Origin: Tritrichomonas musculus
Taxonomy: Eukaryota > Parabasalia > Tritrichomonadida > Tritrichomonadidae
Assembly: GCA_039105265.1 (NCBI GenBank)
Contig: JAPFFF010000002.1
Location: 992,001-1,056,000, forward strand
DNA: 64,000 bases
Direction: 5' to 3'
Of this stretch, positions 8,367 through 19,100 are shown piece by piece. Positions within the stretch are counted from its first letter, which is position 1, and every line of letters begins with the position of its first letter. The notes under the pieces were generated by a model. It was not told the DNA's origin. It saw only the letters and a program-made list of their open reading frames with translations, and ran no database searches. A program made the position numbers and the translations under genes.

Positions 8367-9278
8367 TTACTTTTTAATATATGTTATTCCTCCGTCAGTA
8401 CATTGAACTATCAAAATAGGATGGTCATCAGGATTTTGATTTTTAATTTTATTGACTTCATTATATTTTTCAAAAAATTCATCCCAATCTAAGTTCGAAG
8501 CAGATTGTCCATAAATATATCGAATTTGTTGTTTGTTGAATCCAGGGAAGAGATATAAAGTTGTAATCTCATTTTTGATATGAGGTTTGATACCTTTCCA
8601 ACCTTGAATCAATAAGAAAAACGATACATTGTTGTGTCGACATCTTCGTAATAACTGACTGAAAAATGATTCTTCGGACGAAAATAATTTTGAATTACTG
8701 ATATCGTCAAACAAGAAAATGGTATGTAAAAATTTCTTTTCGAAATTCTCGACATGCAAAACATCAAACAAATCTTCTTTTTGTTCTTCAGATACTTCGT
8801 TTTTTGTTCTCTCTCTTCGAATACGATAATATAAACTTTTAGCTGTTAAAATCTCATCGATACAATCTTCAGCATCATCTTCAGCTACTAAAACAATTGG
8901 CATTTCTATCATATTTTTTAAAGTTTGCCAGCTCTTATCATTTTCTTCTCCATCCTTAGTTATATAAACTAATAAATGGTGAGTGCCCATATAACCTATT
9001 TTGATAATCTCTTCGAGGGCTGTGACGGTTTTTCCAAGGCTTTGTTTTCCGACAATAACATTGACCGAATTATATTTTGTAATAATATCTTGATGTATTG
9101 GAGCTATCATAATATCTTTATTATCGACTTGTTTAGCTTTTAATTTTGCTTGTATTTTTTTCTTAATATCATGATTAAAATCTTTATCTTCGTCATCTAC
9201 TCGACGTAATTTCTCTTCAAGAGTTAATTGTTTTGGTTCAGAATCAGAATCAGAGTAATAATCATCATCACTAGACAT
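8367..9278 (-). CDS. ATP: A32/FtsK-like DNA-packaging ATPase (element A)
   Basis: A 303-residue P-loop ATPase of the PRD1/adenovirus-like packaging group that pumps genome DNA into the capsid. The Walker A motif VGKQSLGKT lies at about residues 77-84, the Walker B strand TIFLFDDIS at 187-194, and a downstream FFLLIQG strand matches the conserved Gln-containing sensor strand. The N-terminal 55 residues are acidic then Lys-rich and are not present in the element B copy. The core is strikingly similar to the plus-strand ATPase at 21961-22794 (NSVNVIVGKQS, LFSSEES, QLLRRCRH or QLIRRCRH, FNKQQ). The ATG at 9278 follows an A-rich leader with a T7 run. Confidence 0.9.
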   Translation of the reverse strand: MSSDDDYYSDSDSEPKQLTLEEKLRRVDDEDKDFNHDIKKKIQAKLKAKQVDNKDIMIAPIHQDIITKYNSVNVIVGKQSLGKTVTALEEIIKIGYMGTHHLLVYITKDGEENDKSWQTLKNMIEMPIVLVAEDDAEDCIDEILTAKSLYYRIRRERTKNEVSEEQKEDLFDVLHVENFEKKFLHTIFLFDDISNSKLFSSEESFFSQLLRRCRHNNVSFFLLIQGWKGIKPHIKNEITTLYLFPGFNKQQIRYIYGQSASNLDWDEFFEKYNEVNKIKNQNPDDHPILIVQCTDGGITYIKK

Positions 9279-9314
9279 TTTTTCTTTGATTACAAAAAAA
9301 TATTTTTATTTTAT

Positions 9315-9965
9315 TTATTCTTCTGTTTTGTCATCTTCTTTTTTGTCTTTTGATTCATCATCATCATCATTTTTAAAGCCTTTTGCTGCTTCTCTTATTG
9401 CATAACATAAAATTTTTGTAATATCTTCTCTAAAATGTTCTTGATCATCTAATTCTCCTTCCTTACTTTCATCGATGATATTGTCAACGATAATTTGATA
9501 TTCTAATTGAATATTCTTTTTGTTTCGTAATTTAGTTTGTTCTTCTTCAGTATTACAACCATATTTCTTATATAATTGTTTCAAAACCATTTCTTCCCAG
9601 ACAATAGGATAGGCTTTATTTAGAAGTCTCATTTTATCGACAGGGATTAAGTCAGAGAAATCTGTTTCTGCTAAGGCTTGTTCTGTAGATTTTGACAAGA
9701 CATATTTCTTAAATTTGTTCAAGGCAGATAATTTTCTTCCACTTTTTTCTTTTGATAATTCTTGAACCATTTTTCTTAATTCAGCAACTTCTCCATTATC
9801 TTGATGTTTAACAATATCTTGAGCTTCTGCTACTACCTGGACAGGGGATGCTGAGACCGTTCTTTTGACTGAGCGACGAGGTCTTGGCGGTAAATTAGCT
9901 TGTTGTGTTGTTGATTCTTCTGTTGTCGTTTTACGTCTTAAGCTTCTTGTTGTCATATTTGACAT
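9315..9965 (-). CDS. Basic/acidic two-part protein, possible core or scaffold protein
   Basis: Unrecognised protein of about 216 residues from the ATG at 9965; an in-frame ATG at 10028 would add 21 residues, but the T-run leader sits just upstream of 9965. The first about 60 residues are Arg/Thr/Ser-rich and disordered (TTRSLRRKTTT, PPRPRRSVKR), the middle is helical, and the last 25 residues are almost all Asp, Glu and Lys. Such a strongly basic head suggests nucleic-acid contact. It sits between the ATPase and the Arg-rich peptide in the same direction, fitting a core or scaffold role, which is inference. Confidence 0.55.
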   Translation of the reverse strand: MSNMTTRSLRRKTTTEESTTQQANLPPRPRRSVKRTVSASPVQVVAEAQDIVKHQDNGEVAELRKMVQELSKEKSGRKLSALNKFKKYVLSKSTEQALAETDFSDLIPVDKMRLLNKAYPIVWEEMVLKQLYKKYGCNTEEEQTKLRNKKNIQLEYQIIVDNIIDESKEGELDDQEHFREDITKILCYAIREAAKGFKNDDDDESKDKKEDDKTEE

Positions 9966-10042
9966 AAAAGAAAAAAGTTCAAAATAATTTTTCTTTTTCG
10001 AGTTTTGAGCATAATTTCTATTATGCATTATATTTTTGGGTT

Positions 10043-10105
10043 TTAGCGTCTACGACGACTAGTAGTTGATCTACGGCGACTTGAGCTTTTTCTTCTGGCT
10101 GGCAT
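10043..10105 (-). CDS. Arg/Ser-rich 20-residue peptide, mu/protamine-like
   Basis: A 20-codon frame lying alone between two larger genes. Nine of 20 residues are Arg and one is Lys; nearly all others are Ser or Thr, with MPARRK at the start and RRRR at the end. It has its own A/T-rich leader with a T7 run (an A7 on the plus strand at 10126-10132), like the other genes of this element, which is the main argument that it is real. Size and composition recall the adenovirus core peptide mu and protamines, which condense packaged DNA. This likeness is compositional, not proven homology; chance is possible for so short a frame. Confidence 0.5.
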   Translation of the reverse strand: MPARRKSSSRRRSTTSRRRR

Positions 10106-10144
10106 GTTTTTATTTCCTTGGAGATAAAAAAATAAAAATCGATT

Positions 10145-13100
10145 TTAAATTTTCATCAACGCCCTTAATTCAGGATTTTCTAAAATACTAACAGGAATAT
10201 TATTTGTTTGAATAGGAGGTTGATAAGATTGTTGAGAGATAGATATTGGATTATTCTTTTTTTGTAATCTCATTGGAGCATTCTTTAATTTATTTTGTTT
10301 TCTGATTTCTAATAATTTCCTATCAACTTCTTGTTTTGATACATTTCGATTTGGAATAAAAGTTTCTCTCTTTTCAGGTATTCGAGGAGGTAAAGTAGGA
10401 GTTGGCATCTCAAATGAATCACTTAAAGATGGTCCAATATCTACTTCAATAGGCTTTATAACAGGATTTATTTTCTTTAATTCAATAGGAGTCTCTTTAA
10501 TTTTTTCTTCTCGTAATGGAGCATTATTTCGAGCTCTTTTAGGTAATTTTTTATTTCCTTTCTTTGTCTTGATAGTAACCTTTTTATCTCTAGGAATAGG
10601 TAATAAATCACTCTTTTTTCTGGATGTTTTAGGCATTTTAAAAATCGATAAATTGATTTCTGTATCTTTTTTGTTTGATAATGACTCTATTTTCTCGATT
10701 GGATTATTATCTTTTGTGATAATTGTCGGAGAAGTTAATGGTTTGATTTCTGGGAATTTGAAATCTGGAGTTGTTGATACTTTTTTTGGATTCATGATTT
10801 GTTCTTTTAATGATGGTTCTGGCTTTTTTTCATCCCATTTTTCTGTCTTTAATCTATTTACTCTATCTTTATCCATCATCCATTTTCGAATAGAAACAGG
10901 AGGTTCAAAATCATTATGAGGTCTTAAAGGTTTTGTAAAATCAAAATTTAATTTATTATCTGATTTGTTTGAATCAAATAATGATGAAGTAGGTTTTGAA
11001 GAAAATAAGGAATCAGTTTCTGATTTTAAAGTAGTAGTATTTCCAGTAGAAAATCCTGTTAATCTTAAAGGAGCATTCCCTCTTGTTAAATCTCCAACTC
11101 CACTTTTTGTTGTTTCTGAACCAGGTCTTGTTGATGAAGTTGATGTTGATGAAGTTGTTGATGATGAAGTTAAAGGATTTGTTTGTTTTGAAGCCATAAA
11201 TCCATATCTTAAGGGAGTTCCTTGAGTTCCGCCTATTGTCGTTCCTGAATTCCATCCACTTCCTATAGCATTAGTATTTCGAAGACCTGCATTTTGCATT
11301 TCTTTTTGTCTACTTCTTTCGTTTAAATCTCTTAATTCTTCCTCTACTGCAGATTTAGCAGTTTCAAAATCCATTCCTCTAAAATGATCAACTCCTAGAG
11401 ATGACATACCTAATTTGCTTCTCATTCTATTTATATCTGCTATCTTAGGATTCATATATTGTCTTTCTGTTTTGACTTTAGCATCTTGTTCTTGGAATTT
11501 CTTCAATAAAGCAGAGAATTGTTGATATTGTTGAGTCAAATTTTGTTCTAAGGATGTTATATCAGAAGATTGAGCAATAACTCTTTTATATTGAAAAGAT
11601 TCTTCATTTAACTCTAATGATGTAGGTATTTCATATTTCATTGTCTTAATTTGTCTAATAATTTTTCGGATAGCTGATAAATATTTCTCTATTCGAAGGA
11701 AGTTTTCAGCATCTGATATTTTTGGATAAATTTTTAAAACCTGATCCATTGTATAACTCTGTTCTGCCAAAGAATTATAAGAAGCCAAAATCTCTTTGAA
11801 ATATTCATCTCTATCTTTTTCGAAAGCTTCTTGAATCTTTGGAATTGCAGCTTTGATTGTTGTTATATTGATATTTGGGTTTTTCTCTCCATCGTCAGGA
11901 AAATAATTCTCATAAATAAAATCAAGCTCTTTTTCTTCTTTCCCACTTTTCTTCAAAATATAATTCCAGTCAAATACTAACGGCATAATTTTGACATTAA
12001 AATAAGCAGACATCCAGTCATTTTCTTCATTACATAGTTCATCTAAATTATTTGGTGTAATATTTTTACCAAATTTATTGTTAAATTTATCTAAATCCTC
12101 TAATATCATATAAATAATTTTGATATCTTCTTCTGAATTTGCATATTTTTTTAATTGTTCATTTGTTATCTTATTAGACATCAAAGAATGTTGTTTTGCA
12201 GTTTTATCGACTTTATCATCAAAACCATTTAAAAATTCATTCATATCGTCTATTTCTCTCCGAAGCTGTTCTTCATCTAACTTTGATAATTTGTTATCTT
12301 GTTTGATAGGTTTTGCTTTTTTCCCTTTTGCTTTTGCATATTGCATAACAGTAATATTATCTTCTAGAAATTGTTTTGCATCTTCTATTGAAAAATTATG
12401 TTGTCTTAATAAAGTATCCATCGTCAAATTTGTTTTCGCTAATTCATTATATTCTTCCCTTGGAATTTCTAAAACCATATAAGCTTTTGCTTCATAAGCA
12501 TTATCAAAATCTCTTGAAACTTCATCTAAAGACTTCCATTTTTCTAAAGTAGAATCATCTTGAGAATTCTCATTATATTCTTCAAATATTTTATCAAGTT
12601 CAGGATAATTTATTTTGACGGCCTCAAGTAAATAATTTTTTAATTTTGAACCTTTCAAACTTCGATAAGTATAAGTATTAACATCATCAACATTCTTAAT
12701 TTGTTTATTACCGCTTATTTGATTCATTTTTAGGATTAATTCCATTAAAGAAATATGTAATTCTGTATCTTTAACATCGACATATTTTCTTCTTATCTCA
12801 TCCTTTTCATTTATCTCAACAGCAAGATCTTCTAATCTTTGATTTAAATCTTGATTTGACGAGACTTGTTCTGATCTTTCTTTTGCATTTTGAATGTCCT
12901 TTATTAAAGATGATATTAGAGATGGGAAATTTGTATTAAAAGATATTTTTGAAGAATCTAATGGTTTCGTAGGATAAAAGGAATTTCGATAAAATAATAA
13001 CAATTCTGCATATGCCTTATTTGCTTTTGGATAAGGTTCTTTACTATTAGGCCAAACACCTAATTTTCTCAAAGCTCTGTCAGCATTAAATTGAGTACCA

Positions 13101-16100
13101 TGTTGTTGATTCCAAAAATCTAAAGCTTGTTTAAAAACTGGCTCTTGAGAATTCATATTCATATTTGTAGATTCAATATGCATTGCTGTATTTTCTTGAC
13201 TTATTTTCGAAAAGAGACTTAAACCATCATCAGAACTCTGAAGAATTTGTTTTCGAATATCTTCTCTATTATATTTTATTTCTTCCCAGAATTGATTAAT
13301 TTCATCAATGAAAATATAAATCTGCAAGCCATAAAATGCTTTTCTCTCTGAATTATCAAATTCATTCTTGACCCAAGTCATATCTCTTTCTGCACCTTCA
13401 GATTTGAAATATTTATTATAATTTTCTAAAGCTTTCTTGAATGTCCCTTCTCCTTTCTCAAATTTATCTCTTTTTGTTTTTTCAAATGTAATATCACTTA
13501 ATAATAACTTTAAACCTTCTTCTCCTTCTGGATATTTGTTTTCATTAAAGCGATTTCCTAATAATTTTTTAGCCTCAGCGATTCGAGCAGTTCGTAATAA
13601 ATAATATCTTGCGCCTACTGTATCATCATTCCACTGACTGATTATTTGAGGTAAATTTACTTTTGATGTCGGAAATACATCATTCCATTCTTGAATTGCT
13701 TTTTGTAAATCATCATTTTGATCATAATTTGTTTTTCCTTTATTGACTTTCTTTAAATATTTAATTTGACTTTCATCATTTTTAGAACTATTTTCATTTT
13801 CAGTCCAAGGACGATCAGGATAATTTTTTTCATATTCATGTATTAAATTATCTAATTCTAATTTTGTTTCTGTCTTTTTTAAATCTATAGGGTCATTTAG
13901 ATTTTTAGACCAAATATATCTCTCACTCCAAGTTGAAACATTCTCTGCTGGATGATTATTTTGATAAATACCAAATAATTCATTAAATCTATCTGAAGTT
14001 AATTTATCTTTGTATTTTTCTATTTCTTTGATTTTCTTTTTGAAATGTTCTCTTTTTTGATTAGCATTCATATTCTGATAAGAATAATCTTTATCTCCAA
14101 GTTCTTGAAGATAATCGAGATAAATTTTTTCATCCGATCTATTGTCGAAATAAGCTTTTGCGACTTCTAAATCTTTATCAATATCTGTACTTTTTAATTC
14201 TTGATATTTCATTAATTCATCATAAGTTAGATTTGCTGCCTTCATCTGCTTTCCAATCTCTTTCTCAAATAATGCTTTTCGTCTATCATATAAATCAATA
14301 TCTTGCTGCATATTATATATTCCACGGTCATATTCATCATTGTATTGAGCTAATTTTTCCTTCATGCTTTTCTTTTTTGTTGAATCATCAATATTTCGTT
14401 TATTGTACTGAAACCAAGTTAAGAAAAAGATAACTTCCTCAGAATTGTGGTGAAATTTCTGATAAATATCTTTCCAGTCTATATTTTGTTTTGTCTCCTT
14501 TTTATAATTAAAGAAGTTGTTTGCTGCCTGGAGATTCCAACGTAATTTTTGAAAGTCATCATCAACTTTTTGTTTCTCCCGAGTCAATGATGTATGAGTT
14601 TGTTCATCTGTCTCTTTCTTTAATAATGCTAATTCTTGTTCTGTATATCCATATTCATCTATTAATTGTTGTTTCAAAATCATATTTCGAAAAGCATATA
14701 GAGCATCTTTATATTTCGGATATTTATCTCTTATCTCTTTTACTGTGATTGGTACTTTAAAAACTTTTTGATAGTCTTCAATAATTTTCTTCATCTCATT
14801 ATTATCAAAATTGTTGTTATTTTCTAATTCATATTCATATTTTTTCTTTAACGTTTCTAAATTTTCTTTTGTTATATTTCTTAATCCATCATATTTTTTC
14901 CCTGTTATTGATTCAATATCTCCAATAGTATTTTCAACTTCATACTTCAATAAATAATTTTCATATGACTCTTTTGTTTTCTCTGAGTCAAGAACAATAT
15001 CTTGAATTGTTTTTCTAGAATTATTTCTAGAATTATATTTTTCTAATTCAAGTTCTAAATTTCCTTGTTTCCATGACGTTAATTTGTTTATTAAAGAATC
15101 GATTTCGGCAATTTGATCAGAATCTGTTTTTGAATTAGGATTTGCATATTCATGAGAAAAACTTTTTTGATATTGATCTTTTGCATTTGCCAAATCCATA
15201 TGTTCTAATATTTTAGTTTCATCATAGTCCATATCTCTTACTAAGTCTTGCATATTAGAATATTTTTTATATTTTGACCATCGATATTTTGACCATGGCG
15301 TAGTGAATTTTAAACTTGTTAGGAAAACATTTATTTTTGTATATTTGTCAATTTCTCTTCTTAACCAATCTATTTTTGCATCATCATCACCCTCTTTAAT
15401 ATTATCCGGATAAGGAATTTTTTGTTTTCCAAATTTTTTTCGATATTCATTTTCGATATCTAATCTATCTAAAAATTGTTCTGCTTGTGTTTCATCTGGA
15501 TATTTCTTCAAGAAGAGTCGAAAATTTTTAAATCCTGTCGAACCTTGAACTTTATCAAATTTTGCTTTTAAATTTGATTTCTGAGATAAGATTTCGTTAT
15601 TTTCATAATATTCTTTTTTTATAGCACTTATAATTATCTCCCAATTTGCTTTTGCCGAATCTGTTTTTCCATCTTTCCAGTCATAAGGACCTTCCCCTGT
15701 AAGTTTTGGATAAACTTGTTTTTCCAAAATATTTATCATAAAATTCAAAGCCTCATCAACGCTACTCATCTGAGGTATTTGTTGATCCCATGACACTTCC
15801 CAGACTTCAGTCTGATTCGTCAAATTTTTAAATTTCTTCGCTTCTGCGCTATTCTCCCACCAATCTTGAACATTATAACTATTTCTGAGTTTTTCTACCA
15901 GATCCCAAAGTGGTTTGATATCTTCACCATATTTGCTGTTAACAAGAGGTATCATATGTGTTGGATCAATTTTTTCTCCAAGTCTGTTTTGTTTATCACA
16001 TAGAGCATTATAATACAAAATTAATACTTCGGCTTTCATTTTATTTATGTTTCCTCCCCAGACCTTAAATCTACTTTCCCAATCACAAGGTTTGGTATCA

Positions 16101-19100
16101 TATAGTTCAATTCCAATATCTAAAAAATCATCTTCTGGATGTTGGTCGGCATATTCTTTGTTTAACTCCTTATTGATTTCTATTCTATCATTGTCTAAAG
16201 AAGTCATAGTATTTTGAAAATCTCGAATAACACTTTTTGCTTTTTGAATATCGTTTGTTAAACCTGTATAAATTTCTTCTGGATCAACCTTCAATTCTCC
16301 ATTTGATGCTTGTTTGTTTTTAAAATATTTTGCAAGATCTATTCGGAAATAATACTTAAAATATTCATCCCAAAAATTCTTTTCGATAGCATTGAGCATA
16401 GTTTGTAAAGCTTGATAACCTCCAACAGCTCTTGCCATAACATCTTTTGGCTCAAGAACAACAAGATTATCAGCAGCAAATTTCGCCCATTTTTCCCAAA
16501 CTTTATTAAAATTTTTATCAGCAAAAAGACTTTGATTTCTTGAATTAACTTCATTGACTAAATAACTTATTCCTGCTTCTCCCCTTTTTCCAGAATCCAT
16601 TAACCATTTTGCGCATTGTTCTATTGTTTCAAAATGAGGCTTATTAATATTTTTATTCCATAATCGTCTTGCTAATTCTAATGTATATTCCCCTTTAAAA
16701 TCTCCTGATATCATATTATATTTTGCTTTCTGAAATTCGTCAAATCTTGAAATAAAATTCTTGATTTGTAATGCTGCATTATCTGTTTCTGACACAGCGT
16801 TTTTAATAAAGCATTGTTTATCTGATGAATATGCAGGAGATGAATCTGGATTATTTTTTTTAACAATGTAGTCTTCAAAACTTTTACAGTTTTTAGCATC
16901 AGGATCGATTTTCTTTAGAACGCCAAAATTATTCTCTACTTCAAAATATTTCAACCTCCATTTTTCATCATCTATATCTTTCCAATAACGAAGATCATCA
17001 AATTTCTCTTTCGGAAGTCCATAAAAATTTTGATTTTTTTCTGTTGTCTTAACCATTTCTTGAGCTAGGGCAGGATTCTCTTTTTTCATCCTTTGATCCC
17101 ATTTTATCACATCACCATTTATCTCTTTTGAATAAAATCCAACATCTATTGTCTGTCGAAATGAATAATCGTTGACACCACAATCCCAGCCTGATTTATT
17201 TTTCAAAGCTACTTTCATCTTAATATATATTTTTGCTTCTTTGGCATCTTTTGCATGACCAGCTACTTCTTCGATTGTTATAAAATCAGAATTTGTCGAT
17301 ATAAAATTCATAACATCTTGGTCTGTAGCAATAATGTTTTGACGTTTTTGATATTCTACAATTTTATCATCTAAAAGTTTAACAATACTGCTTATTGGTT
17401 TTGATGGATTTCGAAGTTCAGCACCATAATTGTTGTCATATTGACTATTATATTTAATAAGGGTTTGTAATTTTGGTATAACTTGAATTATATAATCATA
17501 CCATCTTTCAATATCCCAATCATAAGAATCTAAAAGAGCAGCCCAATCTTGAAAAAGAAACGCTTTATCATATTCACTTTGATTAGCATAAAGATTCATA
17601 ACCATTGGCAGTCTCGTTTTTTCATCTTCTTTAAGGTCTGCAATAGCCGCATCTGCATTACCTTTATGTTTCTCTTTTAATTTCTTGATTCTTGGTTCTA
17701 ATTTTTTATATTGATCTTCTGGTATTGTTTTTTGTTCCGGGTCTGAATAGGTTAGTAAAGGAATTTCGATAACTTCACCATTTTGTCCTGGGACCTTTCT
17801 CCGGACTTCTGACATTACTTCAGCAAAATAATTATAAACATCTAACCATTGATTTTCTGATAATTGTTTTTCATTTTCTATCATCATTTTGGCAGTATCA
17901 ACATCTTTATCTTTATATTTTTCTGCTTCTTCCTCAATTTCTTTATTTGTAACCTCAGGATTTTTTGCTTTTAACATATCTTTGACAGCATCTCTTTTGA
18001 TATTCCCATTCTTGATCTCATCTATAATAGCATTCCTTTTTGCTATAGCATCTGAAAGAATTTTTTCAACGTTTATTATTGTTGTTTTTGCTCCATTTGA
18101 AGCTTGAGCTTCTTTCTCTTTCAAAGAATTTCGTAATTTGTCGTTTGTTTCATCCAAAGATTTCATGAGAATTGTGATTTGTTCTTCGAACCATTTATTT
18201 TCATCGCCGTCTCTATTGTCATCCGCAAATTGGAATTCTCTTTCCATAAAGTCATGTCTTTGTGCTCTGATGCTGTTTTCAAGATCATTGAAATAATGTT
18301 GGAGATTCTCAGGAAGTTGATCACTGATATTAAATCTCTCCCAAAATTTATCTTTATCTCTTATCATTGTCTTTAGCATTGCTCTTGCTTGGAGGGTTCC
18401 GTGTCGTTTCAATTCAGCAAGTCTAGCACGAATTTCTGCAATTTCTTTTAATTTTTGATAATCAGCTCCTAAAGCAAAATATTGTTTTGCGACATTTTCA
18501 GCAGTTATTCTCTCACCAGAAGCTTGGAGAGTTAATATTGCTTTTTCCAAATTTTTGAATGGAAGGTTATGGGATATTATTGTTGTCGTACCTTGGACTG
18601 ATAAAAAGTCATTTATTCCGATTTCTCCTTGGATCGCATGCATGAGTTTTTCAAAATCAAGATTTTCCTTAATCATTTGAGCGTCATCCCCTTTTCCTTG
18701 TGTCCAAAAATCGATAAAGGATGGTTGAAAATCCTCATTTTCAAAAATAGATAGATGTAGACTTCGTAAAATATTTAATCCATTTGAAGTTTCGTTCAGA
18801 TTTCTCCAGTCAGTATGTAGCTTACCCATATCACCCAAGAAGGTGCTCGCTAATTGAGCATATGATAAGTTAATTTGATATGCATTATCTCCAAAAACAT
18901 ATTTCTCTGTATAAAATTGAGTCTTGTAAGATTCCCAAAAGTCAGGTTTTTGCTTATTTTTCTTCCAAAATTTGAAAAATACATGAGCTTCCTCCTCTGT
19001 CAAACCAGCATGTTCCAAAATAACATTGTTTAATGGCAGATTCACGATTTGTTGATATCTCACTGTTTGGACAGCTCCAACGGCGTCTCTTAAACTATTT

